Origin: Pseudomonadota bacterium
GTDB taxonomy: Bacteria; Pseudomonadota; Alphaproteobacteria; Rhizobiales; Hyphomicrobiaceae
Length of the DNA: 19,071 bases
Direction: 5' to 3'
NCBI GenBank assembly: GCA_021813195.1
Contig: JAKALI010000022.1
Coordinates: 1-19,071 of the forward strand
In this document: one piece after another, positions 1 to 7,323 of the stretch
Position numbering within the stretch: position 1 is the first letter of the stretch
Layout of the letters: the number at the start of each line of letters is the position of its first letter
Program-made: the position numbers and the translations under genes
Notes under the pieces: generated by a model
Seen by the model: the letters and a program-made list of their open reading frames with translations, nothing else
The model's database searches: none
Told to the model about the DNA's origin: nothing

Positions 1-418
1 CCCAAGCCAGGAGCGGAGAGACGGGATCGGCAACTGAAACATGGGCGACGAGGCCCGGTCCAAAAAAGGATTTCTCCCGCGCGAACGTACGGTCGATGAA
101 CTGGTCGACGACGACGAAGTGCCCCGGCGGATACTCTTCTCTGAGAGAGCCGCACGCGGATATCGAGACCAGATCCGTCACCCCGGAGCGTTTCAGTGCA
201 TCGATGTTCGCGCGATAGTTGATCGCCGACGGCGGAACACGATGTCCTCGACCGTGTCGCGGCAAGAAGCGGATCGGTAAGCCTTCCAGTTCAGCGAACA
301 GGATGGAGTCCGATGGGGCGCCCCAGGGTGAGGCGATGGCCTTCCAATGGGGATCGGAAAGGCCCGCCAAATTGTAAAAGCCACTGCCGCCGACAATGCC
401 CAGTATCGTTTCCGTCAT
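1..418 (-). CDS. mtnP: S-methyl-5'-thioadenosine phosphorylase, N-terminal part (cut by window edge)
   Basis: This gene encodes the purine-nucleoside-phosphorylase-type enzyme that splits methylthioadenosine with phosphate into adenine and methylthioribose-1-phosphate, in polyamine by-product and methionine salvage. Reading the minus strand from an ATG at 418 gives 139 codons with no stop before the window edge. The protein opens with ETILGIVGGSGFY, the usual phosphate-loop start. It continues with FLPRHGRGH, PPSAINYRANI and SISACGSLREE, all typical of MtnP, and DQFIDRT follows near the cut. An AAGGG lies 8 bases before the ATG. In many Hyphomicrobiales mtnP sits downstream of petABC, as here. 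The C-terminal half is outside the window. Identification is from recalled family motifs, and a related purine nucleoside phosphorylase is the only realistic alternative. Confidence 0.9.
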   Translation of the reverse strand, partial: MTETILGIVGGSGFYNLAGLSDPHWKAIASPWGAPSDSILFAELEGLPIRFLPRHGRGHRVPPSAINYRANIDALKRSGVTDLVSISACGSLREEYPPGHFVVVDQFIDRTFAREKSFFGPGLVAHVSVADPVSPLLAW

Positions 419-436
419 CCCCGCGACCCTTCGATT

Positions 437-470
437 AAAAGAAAACCGGCTGCCGGAAACCGGCAACCGG
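437..470 (-). terminator. Rho-independent terminator after petC
   Basis: On the minus strand an 11-bp stem (arms 460-470 and 446-456, one G-U pair) closes a 3-base TTT loop. It is followed directly by TTTTCTTTT at 445-437. This is a textbook intrinsic terminator 38 bases past the petC stop. It lies only 18 bases before the mtnP start, so it separates the bc1 operon from mtnP or attenuates read-through into it. Confidence 0.85.
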
Positions 471-508
471 ATAGAATGAGATCAGGCATGCGGACGCAAG
501 GTGTATGA

Positions 509-1522
509 TCAGTGGCCAACGCGCGCCCACAGCCGCTTCTTGCCGAGATAGAGCAAGACCGTCGTGATCAGCAGATAGAGCATCACTTGCCAGCCCGTCG
601 CCTTGCGCTGATTGAGATGCGGCTCGGCAGCCCAAGCAAGGAAGGCGGCGACATCGCGCGCGTGCTGGTCGAGCGTTTCCGGCACTTGCGGTTTGCCATC
701 GGGTCCCTTGATGTAGCTGACGGCACCGTCGGCGAGGATTGCCGGCATGGCGATCTGGTGGCCAGGGAACGCCTTATTGTAGGACATGCCCTCGGCCAGT
801 CCCACGCATTCGTCTGGTTTGCCATCCTCACCCTTATGGACAGCGATGCAGCTCTCCGCGTCGCCGGTCGCGCCGGCCGTACCTGTGGGGACGAGCCGTC
901 CTTCGGCGGTGCGTTGATAGGATGGAACCTCGGTGTATCCCGTCAACAGCGCATAGATGTAATCGACCCCACCTTCCTCGTAGCCCGAGAGAATGTCCCC
1001 GACCATGTGCGTGGGGTGAGCGAAAACGCTGCCGGTGTATTCGGGGTTACGGGCCCGCGCGATGAGTGACAGATCGAGTGGGTATGCGCCGTTCTGGGCC
1101 GCACGTGCAGCCTGTTCGTTGCGATAAGGGCCAAGGATCGGGTCGGGAAGACCAGGTTCACGCTCGAACATTTCACCTTGGTCGTTCGGGCCATCGATGA
1201 TTTTGTTGGGCCATTGCGCAGCGAGAGCTTTGACGGCCTCCTCGGGAAATTCGGGTCCGCCCTTCTCGACAAGATTTCGCCATGCCACGCGCGCGAGCCC
1301 ATGACAATTCGAACAGACTTCTTTGTACACCTGGAACCCGCGCTGGAGCTGGGCCTTGTCGTACTGTCCTCTGAGGCCGGCAAAGCTCCAAGACTGACGC
1401 TCAATTTCAATCGCGCCGCCGGCCGCGAAGGCGGTTGAGCTGACTGCGCCAAGTGCAAGCAGCATGGCCGCCATGCACGCTCTTTGGCTCATTCGAGATG
1501 TTCTCATGTCACGAGCCCTCAT
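509..1522 (-). CDS. petC: Cytochrome c1 subunit of the bc1 complex
   Basis: Membrane-anchored c-type cytochrome that takes electrons from the Rieske protein and gives them to soluble cytochrome c on the periplasmic side. The 337-residue form has a signal peptide (about residues 12-34) and the haem site CSNCH (C70, C73, H74). The likely haem ligand is M259 in GHQIAMP, and a C-terminal anchor helix lies at about 311-326. An insertion around 210-245 carries C225 and C239, which may form a disulfide like the one known in Rhodobacter cytochrome c1. The ATG at 1522 overlaps the petB stop as ATGA. A second ATG at 1507 has GAGGG 8 bases upstream and may be the true start, removing five residues. The protein is separate from cytochrome b, unlike the fused Bradyrhizobium FbcH precursor. 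Confidence 0.95.
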   Translation of the reverse strand: MRARDMRTSRMSQRACMAAMLLALGAVSSTAFAAGGAIEIERQSWSFAGLRGQYDKAQLQRGFQVYKEVCSNCHGLARVAWRNLVEKGGPEFPEEAVKALAAQWPNKIIDGPNDQGEMFEREPGLPDPILGPYRNEQAARAAQNGAYPLDLSLIARARNPEYTGSVFAHPTHMVGDILSGYEEGGVDYIYALLTGYTEVPSYQRTAEGRLVPTGTAGATGDAESCIAVHKGEDGKPDECVGLAEGMSYNKAFPGHQIAMPAILADGAVSYIKGPDGKPQVPETLDQHARDVAAFLAWAAEPHLNQRKATGWQVMLYLLITTVLLYLGKKRLWARVGH

Positions 1523-2808
1523 CGTTTCTCAGGTGCAGCTGCTGCGCCCGCGGGTATGGCGGTCGCGCCTCCCCCAGACCCTAACACCGACTCCGAGATT
1601 GATTTCGGCAATGGGCGTGGGGTCTCGATCAACCCAAGGATGGGAAGAACGATCAGGAAGTAGGCGAAGTAGGCGAAGGTGAAGAATTGCGCCCATGCAA
1701 CGTAGGGCTGTTCTGCCGGTTTGGAACCGAGCCAGCCGAGCGCGACGCAGGTAAAGACGAAGAACCAGAAGAACCATTTGTAAATGGGGCGATACTTCGC
1801 TGAGCGCACGCGGCTGGTGTCGAGCCACGGCACAAACAGCAGAATCAATACGGCCGCGAACATCGCGATGACTCCGCCGAGCTTGGAGGGAATTGCGCGT
1901 AGGATGGCGTAGAACGGCAGGAAGTACCATTCCGGCACGATGTGAGGCGGGGTCACGAGTGGGTTGGCGGGAACGTAGTTATCCGCATGGCCAAGATAGT
2001 TCGGCAGGAAAAACAAGAACCAAGCGAAGACGATCAGAAAGGCGAAGAGGCCGACGGCATCCTTGGCCACAGCGTAGGGATACATTGGCACGGTGTCCGC
2101 TTTCGACTTGATGTCGAGGCCAGTCGGGTTGTTCTGGCCGGCCACATGCAGCGCCCAGATGTGCAGGATGACGAGGCCGAAGATCACGAAGGGCAGAAGG
2201 TAATGGAGCGAGAAGAAGCGATTCAGTGTTACGCCCGTCACCGCATAGCCGCCCCACAGCCACTCCGTGATGGCCGTGCCCAGACCCGCCCATACGCTAT
2301 CGAGCGCTGAGAATAGGTTGGTGATCACGGTCACGCCCCAGAAGCTCATTTGACCCCAGGGCAGCGCATAGCCCATGAAGGCTGTGGCCATCATCGCAAG
2401 GAGGATGAACACGCCGAGAATCCAGAGCACTTCGCGCGGGGCCTTGTAGGACCCATAGTAGAGCCCGCGGAAGATGTGGATGTACACGGCGATGAAGAAC
2501 ATCGACGCGCCGACAGCATGCATCGGCTGAATGAGCCAGCCGTAGTTCACGTTGCGCCGGATATGATCAACGGAGTTGAAGGCATCCTCGGCGCTGGCGA
2601 CGTAATGCATGGCCAGAACGATTCCGGTTACAATCTGCGCCACGAGGCAGAATGTCAGTATGCCGCCAAACGTCCACGCATAGTTGAGGTTGCGCGGGGT
2701 TGGGAATTCGACGAACTGGCCATGCATCAGTCGCGCGACCGGCAAGCGCTCGTCCCACCACTTGCCCCAGCGTGTCGTCGGTTGATAGTTCGACTCGTGA
2801 GCCGACAT
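1519..2808 (-). CDS. petB: Cytochrome b subunit of the bc1 complex
   Basis: Integral membrane core of ubiquinol:cytochrome c oxidoreductase, carrying hemes bL and bH and both quinone sites. The protein has 429 residues, normal for a full-length unfused bacterial cytochrome b. The four haem ligands are visible as H97/H111 and H202/H216, two pairs with 14-residue spacing. The Qo-site motif PEWY is at 292-295. Several hydrophobic helices run from about residue 46 to 395. The C-terminal tail is alanine/glycine-rich. GGGGGA sits 6 bases before the ATG, and the petA stop lies 10 bases upstream, so petA-petB-petC are translated from one message. Nothing is missing or broken. Confidence 0.97.
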   Translation of the reverse strand: MSAHESNYQPTTRWGKWWDERLPVARLMHGQFVEFPTPRNLNYAWTFGGILTFCLVAQIVTGIVLAMHYVASAEDAFNSVDHIRRNVNYGWLIQPMHAVGASMFFIAVYIHIFRGLYYGSYKAPREVLWILGVFILLAMMATAFMGYALPWGQMSFWGVTVITNLFSALDSVWAGLGTAITEWLWGGYAVTGVTLNRFFSLHYLLPFVIFGLVILHIWALHVAGQNNPTGLDIKSKADTVPMYPYAVAKDAVGLFAFLIVFAWFLFFLPNYLGHADNYVPANPLVTPPHIVPEWYFLPFYAILRAIPSKLGGVIAMFAAVLILLFVPWLDTSRVRSAKYRPIYKWFFWFFVFTCVALGWLGSKPAEQPYVAWAQFFTFAYFAYFLIVLPILGLIETPRPLPKSISESVLGSGGGATAIPAGAAAAPEKR

Positions 2809-2818
2809 GGCTTCCCCC

Positions 2819-3391
2819 TTAGCCGATCTTGATCATGGTATCGCCGACGAACTCGTACGGCGGGACATCGAGATTGCGCGGCGCGGGTCCTTTGCGGATC
2901 CGGCCCGACGTATCGTAGTGTGATCCGTGGCAGGGGCAGAACCAGCCACCAAACTCGCCTTTGTTGTCCCCAAGCGCCTGACCCTTCGGGATACAGCCCA
3001 GATGCGTGCAGATCCCGACGAGAATGAGCCACTGTTCATGGCCCGGTTTCGTGCGGTTCTTGTCAAGCGCAGGTGTCGATTCTGGCATGGACAAATTCCG
3101 CGCGCTGGAATCGGGCAGTGCAGCCGTGTCTTCAGCGATGGCGCGCGCGATTTCTTCTTTCGTGCGGTGACGAATGAAGATCGGCTTGCCGCGCCACATC
3201 GCCGTGATGGCCTGCCCTTCTTTGACGGGGGAAAGATCGATCTCGATCGAGGCGAGCGCCTGGGCGCTACGGTCCGGATTCATTTGGGCGATGAATGGCC
3301 ACATGGTGACAGCGGCACCCACGGCGGCAAATGCGTTGCCAGCTATGATCAGAATGTCCCTGCGATTGGGCTCGTCTGCAGTCGCAGCCAC
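2819..3391 (-). CDS. petA: Rieske [2Fe-2S] iron-sulfur subunit of the bc1 complex
   Basis: Iron-sulfur protein that accepts the first electron from ubiquinol at the Qo site and carries it to cytochrome c1. I start it at the GTG at 3391, giving 190 residues. A GGAGG lies 6 bases upstream, the N-terminus begins [11 protein letters not shown] as in relatives, and the length fits the family. The open frame extends to 3604, but the extra 71 residues are basic and unlike a Rieske N-terminus. A twin-arginine RR (10-11) precedes a single membrane helix at about 13-36. Cluster motifs are CTHLGC (128-133) and CPCHGSH (152-158). Ligands are C128, H130, C152 and H155, with a C133-C154 disulfide expected. 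It is the first gene of petABC. Confidence 0.95.
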   Translation of the reverse strand: MAATADEPNRRDILIIAGNAFAAVGAAVTMWPFIAQMNPDRSAQALASIEIDLSPVKEGQAITAMWRGKPIFIRHRTKEEIARAIAEDTAALPDSSARNLSMPESTPALDKNRTKPGHEQWLILVGICTHLGCIPKGQALGDNKGEFGGWFCPCHGSHYDTSGRIRKGPAPRNLDVPPYEFVGDTMIKIG

Positions 3392-3663
3392 GTCCGTCCT
3401 CCATTTCTTGCCACGGATGCCCAAGGGGTCTCCGGGTGCCCGAGATCGCCGTTTCGTCATCCCGAACAGGGGGCCCGAAGTGAGCGATCGTCCTCGTCTC
3501 TGCTGCGCCGCCAAGCGGCTTGCGCAGTGAATTCGGGTGCCTCTTATACTGTGATGCGGGCGCTCCTGGTTTGCGGCGAGAGGACTTGCAGCGTTTGGCC
3601 GCACCCGTCAACAGCGGCGACGACCGTTTGCTGTCGGACGCCATCTCAAGGAGCCGCAATTGA
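3392..3663. promoter_or_regulatory. Divergent petA / trmL intergenic region
   Basis: This 272-base region separates the divergent petA and trmL starts. The clearest promoter-like element is around 3543-3550. Read on plus it gives TATACT (3545-3550) with a possible TTGCGC 19 bases upstream. Read on minus it gives TATAAG. Both -35 elements are poor, so a bidirectional promoter is only a suggestion. I found no anaerobox (TTGA-N6-TCAA) here, so petABC does not look directly FNR-controlled. An AAGGAG at 3648-3653 serves trmL. Confidence 0.4.
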
Positions 3664-4152
3664 TTGGTACGGTCCCACATGCGTCTGGCCCTCTATCAGC
3701 CCGATATCCCTCAGAACACCGGGACGATCCTGCGGATGGCGGCGTGTTTGCAGACGCCTGTGGACATCATAGGTCCAGCAGGGTTCGATATGAGCGACCG
3801 GGCGCTCAAGCGCGCCGGGTTGGACTACCTCCCTCATGTGAACCTGACACGCCACATATGCTGGGCGGACTTTTTGTGTTGGCTCCGCCAGTGCCCGCAG
3901 CCCGGCCGCCTCGTGCTTCTCTCGGCTCGTGCCAACCGCACCCACATTTCATTCGCGTTCGGCGCTTCGGACATCCTGGTGCTGGGCAGGGAAAGTGCCG
4001 GCGTTCCCGACGAGGTTCGCGCCCAAGTCGATGCGGCCGTCCGCATCCCCATGCGGCCGGGACTGCGTTCCCTCAATGTTGCCGTGGCGGCCGCAATCGT
4101 GCTGGGCGAGGCGTTGCGGCAGACGGGTGGGTTCGCCCCGACGACAGACTGA
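3664..4152 (+). CDS. trmL: tRNA (cytidine(34)-2'-O)-methyltransferase, SPOUT family
   Basis: TrmL-type enzyme that methylates the 2'-O of the wobble nucleotide in certain leucine tRNAs, using S-adenosylmethionine. The protein is about 160 residues, the minimal SPOUT fold with no extra RNA-binding domain. Family landmarks are LALYQPDIPQNTG at the N-terminus, then LVLGRESAGVP and RIPMRPGLRSLNVAVAAAIV, which form the SAM-binding trefoil knot. Two starts are possible. The TTG at 3664 has AAGGAG 10 bases upstream. The ATG at 3679 gives the more usual MRLALYQPD start but lacks a good Shine-Dalgarno. I report the first. It is divergent from petA, as in many relatives. There hemF often follows, but here the next gene is an unrelated minus-strand one. 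Confidence 0.9.
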   Translation: MVRSHMRLALYQPDIPQNTGTILRMAACLQTPVDIIGPAGFDMSDRALKRAGLDYLPHVNLTRHICWADFLCWLRQCPQPGRLVLLSARANRTHISFAFGASDILVLGRESAGVPDEVRAQVDAAVRIPMRPGLRSLNVAVAAAIVLGEALRQTGGFAPTTD

Positions 4153-4241
4153 TGCAAGGTGCGAGGTTCCCCCGCGCCATCGGCGTCGCCGCGGCTTGTG
4201 AATCTCTGCAATCCGGATCGCCGAAGACGCTCGGGCTTGGT

Positions 4242-4448
4242 TTAGACCTGCTTGCGATCCTGCGCGAGAATGCGCTTGGCGATCCACATCGACACCGGTA
4301 TCGCAACAAGAAATCCTGCCGCTGCCGCCCAGGGCAGAATTTCAGCGGCCTCTTTGGCGAGGCCGGGTACGCTGAGCACGACCGTGCCGAACATCCCGGC
4401 CATCGTGATGCCGAGCATGATCCACACGAGCACTGCGACTTTCATCAT
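4242..4448 (-). CDS. Small two-helix inner-membrane protein, function unknown
   Basis: A 68-residue protein starting at tandem ATG codons (4448 and 4445), with GGGAG 9 bases upstream. The same frame stays open to 4724, but that extension looks non-coding. Two hydrophobic segments, about residues 4-27 and 38-58, are joined by a short loop (VPGLAKEAAEI). A basic tail (KRILAQDRKQV) would face the cytoplasm. I do not recognise a named family, though I recall similar short proteins in other Alphaproteobacteria. It converges on trmL with an 89-base gap in which I see no terminator. A one-mismatch anaerobox lies 135 bases upstream, so oxygen control is possible but unproven. No catalytic motif is visible, and an accessory role in a membrane complex is only a guess. 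Confidence 0.7.
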   Translation of the reverse strand: MMKVAVLVWIMLGITMAGMFGTVVLSVPGLAKEAAEILPWAAAAGFLVAIPVSMWIAKRILAQDRKQV

Positions 4449-4582
4449 TTTGGTCGTCTCCCTCGCAATTCGGGTTGCGTTCTTGGCATCGCAGGCAAGC
4501 GATGATCTGAGCCAGCCAACGGCGCGCGGGATCGCAGTCCCGACCTCATGAGGTACAGGTGGGCAATCGGTGCAGAGGGTCA

Positions 4583-4596
4583 TTGATCGAGAGCAA
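4583..4596 (-). promoter_or_regulatory. Possible FNR/FixK-type anaerobox (one mismatch)
   Basis: The minus-strand sequence TTGCTCTCGATCAA matches TTGAT-N4-ATCAA at 9 of 10 defined positions; the fourth base is C instead of A. It lies 135 bases upstream of the small membrane protein start. I see no strong -10 at the distance expected for an activated promoter, so a chance match is quite possible. Confidence 0.25.
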
Positions 4597-4657
4597 ACGG
4601 ACGATTTTGCCTCAGGCTGCGAAGATCCGAGATCAGCATGTCGCGCCGAACGCGGGA

Positions 4658-4682
4658 GTCTTTGCTGCGCCGCAGCAAAGAC
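4658..4682. repeat. 25-base perfect palindrome with 12-bp arms
   Basis: The arms GTCTTTGCTGCG (4658-4669) and CGCAGCAAAGAC (4671-4682) are exact reverse complements separated by one C. As RNA it would form about a 10-bp stem with a CGCCG loop on either strand. No T-run follows on either side, so it is not a normal intrinsic terminator. It could be a protein-binding site, an RNA-processing hairpin or a dispersed repeat unit. Confidence 0.8.
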
Positions 4683-4840
4683 ATGCTTGCGACACGATTT
4701 CGCCGTGTTTCGAGAGGGTTCCAAATACGACTTAAGTTGGAATATCTGCGACGTGCCGTCGCGGCAGTTGCGGAGGAGCAGGCCAGGAAATCAAGAAGTT
4801 TCATGGGGTTGGCGGAGTTTTTCATAAACGGCGTTCAGTA

Positions 4841-5084
4841 ATGTCTGTTGACCCGTGGTGCGCTGCGATGCTTCGGTCCGCCCGCCAGGACGGGGGATGC
4901 AAGTCTCCCGCAACACGACAGGTGAAACCCGGGAGTTCTGGTCCCACGACCCGCGTGGCAAACGAGCTTGGCGGTCGCGTGCAAGGCAACAGCAAGCTCA
5001 CGACACTTGGGGCGGCAATCCGCCCCGCGGATGCACACCGCTCAGCCAGCGCGGGTCCGATCGCCTGATAAATGGAGATGTGAC
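4841..5084 (+). promoter_or_regulatory. Hairpin-rich leader upstream of the first rlpA-like gene
   Basis: The 244 bases before the first rlpA-like gene can form several consecutive stems on the plus strand. These are GGGGGA/TCTCCC around 4893-4909, CCACG/CGTGG (4944-4948, 4954-4958), GAGCTTG/CAAGCTC (4964-4970, 4994-5000) and GGGGCGG/CCGCCCC (5009-5015, 5020-5026, CAAT loop). No T-run follows the last stem. I compared it by eye with cobalamin, c-di-GMP, TPP and SRP RNA patterns and found no match. A long structured 5' UTR or a separate small RNA are both possible; random GC-rich pairing is the null. Confidence 0.35.
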
Positions 5085-5630
5085 ATGCGCATTCTAATTG
5101 CTGCCGCTGTGGCCCTTCTGGCCGCCGGCGTTCTCGATGCCCGCTCCGCGAGCGCGGCGTGGGAGTGCTTGGGACCGGCAGCCTCGTGCCAGTCGGTCAA
5201 GAGCGCCAACAAGGTTCACGCTGTAAAGTCGGCATCCGTGGCCAAGGTCCACAAAGCCAAACTGTCCCCCGCCAAACGCGCGAAAAACACGGGCGTCGCA
5301 TCCAAGGCCGCCAAGAAGAAGTCCTACCGGGTCGCGGCGGGATCCTCATATTCAGGGATCGCCTCCTATTACTGGCAGCCGCAGCGCGTTGCGTCGGGTG
5401 GCTGGTTCAACCCAAACGCCATGACCGCGGCCCACAAGACCCTCCCATTCGGCACCCGCGTCCAGGTGACGAACCGTAACAACGGCCGGTCCGTTGTCGT
5501 GACCATCAATGATCGTGGCCCCTACATCAAGGGCCGCATCATCGATCTGTCGCGCGCAGCCGCGCAGAAGGTCGGTATGACCGGATCGGGCATTGCCCCT
5601 GTCACGGTCTCCGTCATCGGGCGGGGCTGA
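5085..5630 (+). CDS. RlpA-like septal-ring lytic transglycosylase family protein (first copy)
   Basis: Exported 181-residue protein with a C-terminal RlpA-type double-psi beta-barrel domain. The ATG at 5085 has GGAG 7 bases upstream; the open frame runs further back, but this start gives a clean signal peptide (residues 1-24, ending ARSASA). A lysine-rich linker (about 39-80) could contact the anionic wall. The barrel (about 87-181) has GIASYYW, TAAHKTLPFGT, VTNRNNGRSV and INDRGPY. H117, D143 and D154 are the residues that recall the RlpA active site. There is no SPOR domain and no lipobox, so it is shorter than Pseudomonas RlpA. Cleavage of peptidoglycan strands is inferred from the family; many alphaproteobacterial members are untested. 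A second copy follows. Confidence 0.88.
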   Translation: MRILIAAAVALLAAGVLDARSASAAWECLGPAASCQSVKSANKVHAVKSASVAKVHKAKLSPAKRAKNTGVASKAAKKKSYRVAAGSSYSGIASYYWQPQRVASGGWFNPNAMTAAHKTLPFGTRVQVTNRNNGRSVVVTINDRGPYIKGRIIDLSRAAAQKVGMTGSGIAPVTVSVIGRG

Positions 5631-5668
5631 TCTCCCAGGACTTGAGCACGACAATCATGAGCAGGCGG

Positions 5669-5710
5669 GGCGGCAGGAGGCAACAAGTCTCCGCCGCCTC
5701 CGTCATTTTT
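5669..5710 (+). terminator. Probable intrinsic terminator after the first rlpA-like gene
   Basis: GGCGGC-A-GGAG (5669-5679) pairs with CTCC-GCCGCC (5689-5698) with one bulged A and a 9-base loop. TTTTT follows at 5706-5710, seven bases after the stem. The gap before the T-run makes it weaker than a classic terminator. It implies that the second copy has its own promoter in the next 60 bases. Confidence 0.5.
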
Positions 5711-5772
5711 GAGCCCGGCGAATCGCTTTAACGAAGGCGTTCTCAAGCGCAAACCTGCCCCATCGGCCCCGA

Positions 5773-6213
5773 ATGACGCGATCATCTCTCCCCGCCCGGT
5801 CGTTCATGGTCGCGGTCGTAATGTTCGCTGCGCTGCCGGTGTCGGCGAGCGAAGAGGATGTTGTTCAGGGCTGGACGACAATCGTCACGGGCGCGGTGTC
5901 GCAAGAACCACGCACGACGGCGGCCGGGCACGCTCTGGAGGGCATTGCTTCGTTCTATTGGCAAGGCGAGAAGACCGCTTCTGGCGAGCCCTTCGACAAG
6001 TCGGCCATGACGGCAGCCCATCGCACGCTGCCCTTCGGCACGCTCGTGGAAGTCACCAATCTGGCAAACGGCCGCTCCGTCAGAGTGCGGATCAATGATC
6101 GCGGGCCGTTCAAACCTGGGCGTGTGATCGATGTGTCGGAAGGGGCGGCCGAGGTTTTGGGCATGCGGGCGCGAGGGCTTGTTCCCGTGAGGATCGCCAT
6201 CCTCGGGCGGTGA
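5773..6213 (+). CDS. RlpA-like double-psi beta-barrel protein (second copy)
   Basis: A 146-residue exported protein, clearly paralogous to its upstream neighbour over the barrel. It has a hydrophobic export segment at about residues 10-26, ending LPVSA, then a short linker. The domain at about 55-146 contains GIASFYW, TAAHRTLPFGT, VTNLANGRSV and INDRGPFKPGRVIDVS. H83, D109 and D120 correspond to the conserved positions of the first copy. The lysine-rich linker of the first copy is missing here, so the two probably differ in wall targeting. No SPOR domain or lipobox is seen. The ATG at 5773 lacks a clear Shine-Dalgarno. A later ATG at 5806 would shorten the leader, so the start is less certain than the rest. 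It converges on uppP 17 bases away. Confidence 0.85.
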   Translation: MTRSSLPARSFMVAVVMFAALPVSASEEDVVQGWTTIVTGAVSQEPRTTAAGHALEGIASFYWQGEKTASGEPFDKSAMTAAHRTLPFGTLVEVTNLANGRSVRVRINDRGPFKPGRVIDVSEGAAEVLGMRARGLVPVRIAILGR

Positions 6214-6230
6214 GTCCCAGGACGGGCGGC

Positions 6231-7028
6231 TTAGCCCCCCAAGGCAAGCGCCGTGAGACCCGCCGCTCCCACCGCGATCCGCCACCACCCAAACAGGGCA
6301 TAGCCGTGGCGGCTGACGAACTCCAAAAGATAGCGCACGACGAGAAGACCAGCGAAAAACGCGGTGATGAAGCCGATCGCAATCGCTTGCGTATCGGCCC
6401 CGTCGAGCGTGCTCCAGTTCTTGTAGAGGTCATAGGTGAATGCGCCCGCCATGGTCGGCATGGCAAGGAAGAAGCTGAATTCGGCCGCAGCCCGCTTCTC
6501 CGCGCCCAACAGAAGCGCTCCGACGATCGTGGCGCCCGACCGCGAAATACCAGGGATCATCGCCACGGCCTGACACAGGCCAATCTTGAAGGCGAGTGCT
6601 GGCGGAAAATCCATGGCGTCGTGATAGCGCACGTTCAAGTTCATGCGGTCCACGAACAAAAGCACGATGCCGCCGATAATAAGGGTGGTGCAGATCAGGG
6701 TGGGGCTTTCAAAAAGCACCGTTTTGATGAAGCCGTGCAGCACGACCCCGATAAATGCGGCTGGCAGGAAAGCGACAAGGATTGCGATCACAAACCGACG
6801 CACGCGAGCATCCCGCGCAAAGTCCATCGCCATGCGCCACAGACGGCCGAAATAGACCGCTAAGATTGATAAAATGGCGCCGAGCTGGATCAACACTTCG
6901 AACGTGCGGCCCGGGGAATGCACCCCCAAAAAATGGCCAGCCAAGAGGATATGCCCCGTCGAGGAAACGGGGATGAACTCCGTTAACCCCTCCAGAAATC
7001 CCAGGACCAGCGCGTGCCAAGTCTCCAT
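6231..7028 (-). CDS. uppP: Undecaprenyl-diphosphatase (BacA/UppP)
   Basis: Polytopic inner-membrane phosphatase that removes one phosphate from undecaprenyl diphosphate, recycling the lipid carrier for peptidoglycan and other cell-surface polymers. At 265 residues it has the usual length. The first signature, [14 protein letters not shown], is at residues 13-26 with E14, E18 and H26. The second, [10 protein letters not shown], is at 159-168 with R163. Hydrophobic helices fill the remainder. The ATG at 7028 has AAGGAG 11 bases upstream. It is divergent from the FzlA-like gene and convergent with the second rlpA-like gene. Extra copies of this enzyme are known as bacitracin-resistance genes, but nothing here suggests anything other than the housekeeping one. 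Confidence 0.96.
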   Translation of the reverse strand: METWHALVLGFLEGLTEFIPVSSTGHILLAGHFLGVHSPGRTFEVLIQLGAILSILAVYFGRLWRMAMDFARDARVRRFVIAILVAFLPAAFIGVVLHGFIKTVLFESPTLICTTLIIGGIVLLFVDRMNLNVRYHDAMDFPPALAFKIGLCQAVAMIPGISRSGATIVGALLLGAEKRAAAEFSFFLAMPTMAGAFTYDLYKNWSTLDGADTQAIAIGFITAFFAGLLVVRYLLEFVSRHGYALFGWWRIAVGAAGLTALALGG

Positions 7029-7157
7029 GTGGTCGCCTGCTCCTTGAGGTTGCGGACCGAACGCTGCTGCGCATGCGGAAGGTGGCGGTCCGCGGTATCG
7101 CAGATTGCTCCATGACTTGCCACCGTGGCGAACTGCCCTCAGAGCGAAACGTCCTCA

Positions 7158-7183
7158 CCCGTGTTCTGATCCTGCAACACGGG
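7158..7183. repeat. 8-bp inverted repeat in the uppP / fzlA-like divergent region
   Basis: CCCGTGTT (7158-7165) and AACACGGG (7176-7183) are exact reverse complements around a 10-base spacer. The element lies in the 295 bases between the divergent uppP and FzlA-like starts, where I find no strong sigma70 promoter. It may be an operator or an RNA hairpin. No T-run follows on either strand. Confidence 0.55.
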
Positions 7184-7323
7184 CAGCGACGACACCGCCC
7201 ACGAATTGGCCTAGATAGACGTCCGGCACTGAGCGCTTCGGCTTGCCCGGTCGCAACGGCCCAGCTGGCCAATCGGCGCCGCGTCCATGTGCGCCAACGG
7301 TTTCACTTCTGAGGTTCAAGACA

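Larger units (their letters stand above)
4449..4840. other. Intergenic stretch without a convincing gene
   Basis: No frame here looks coding. Short open frames exist on both strands (for example 4638-4841 plus and 4580-4825 minus). They are arginine-rich, overlap each other and lack clear ribosome sites. Their shared peptide SLLRRSKD is an artefact of the 25-base palindrome at 4658-4682. A second inverted repeat, TTCCAA (4719-4724) and TTGGAA (4737-4742), follows. The near-anaerobox at 4583-4596 also lies here. The left part must hold the promoter of the small membrane protein. Confidence 0.5.

Noticed and set aside
471..499. Possible minus-strand promoter for mtnP (TTGCGT, 17 bases, TTCTAT)
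   Set aside because: The -10 is poor, and the transcript would begin inside the terminator hairpin.
3392..3604. N-terminal 71-residue extension of the Rieske protein
   Set aside because: The GTG at 3391 has a strong Shine-Dalgarno and gives family length; the extension is basic and unlike any Rieske leader.
2927..3772. Long plus-strand open frame opposite petA
   Set aside because: It lies antisense to a clear Rieske gene and shows no recognisable protein features.
4638..4841. 67-residue arginine-rich open frame on plus
   Set aside because: No Shine-Dalgarno, composition unlike its neighbours, and part of it is the 25-base palindrome.
4893..4912. Minus-strand sequence similar to a cobalamin-riboswitch B12 box (GGGAGACTTGC)
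   Set aside because: The remaining conserved cobalamin riboswitch elements are absent, and no gene follows on that strand within a suitable distance.
4841..5068. Open frame on plus before the rlpA-like gene, and a minus-strand frame (4835-5038) opposite it
   Set aside because: Low-complexity GC-driven frames with no ribosome site, overlapping on both strands and coinciding with predicted hairpins.
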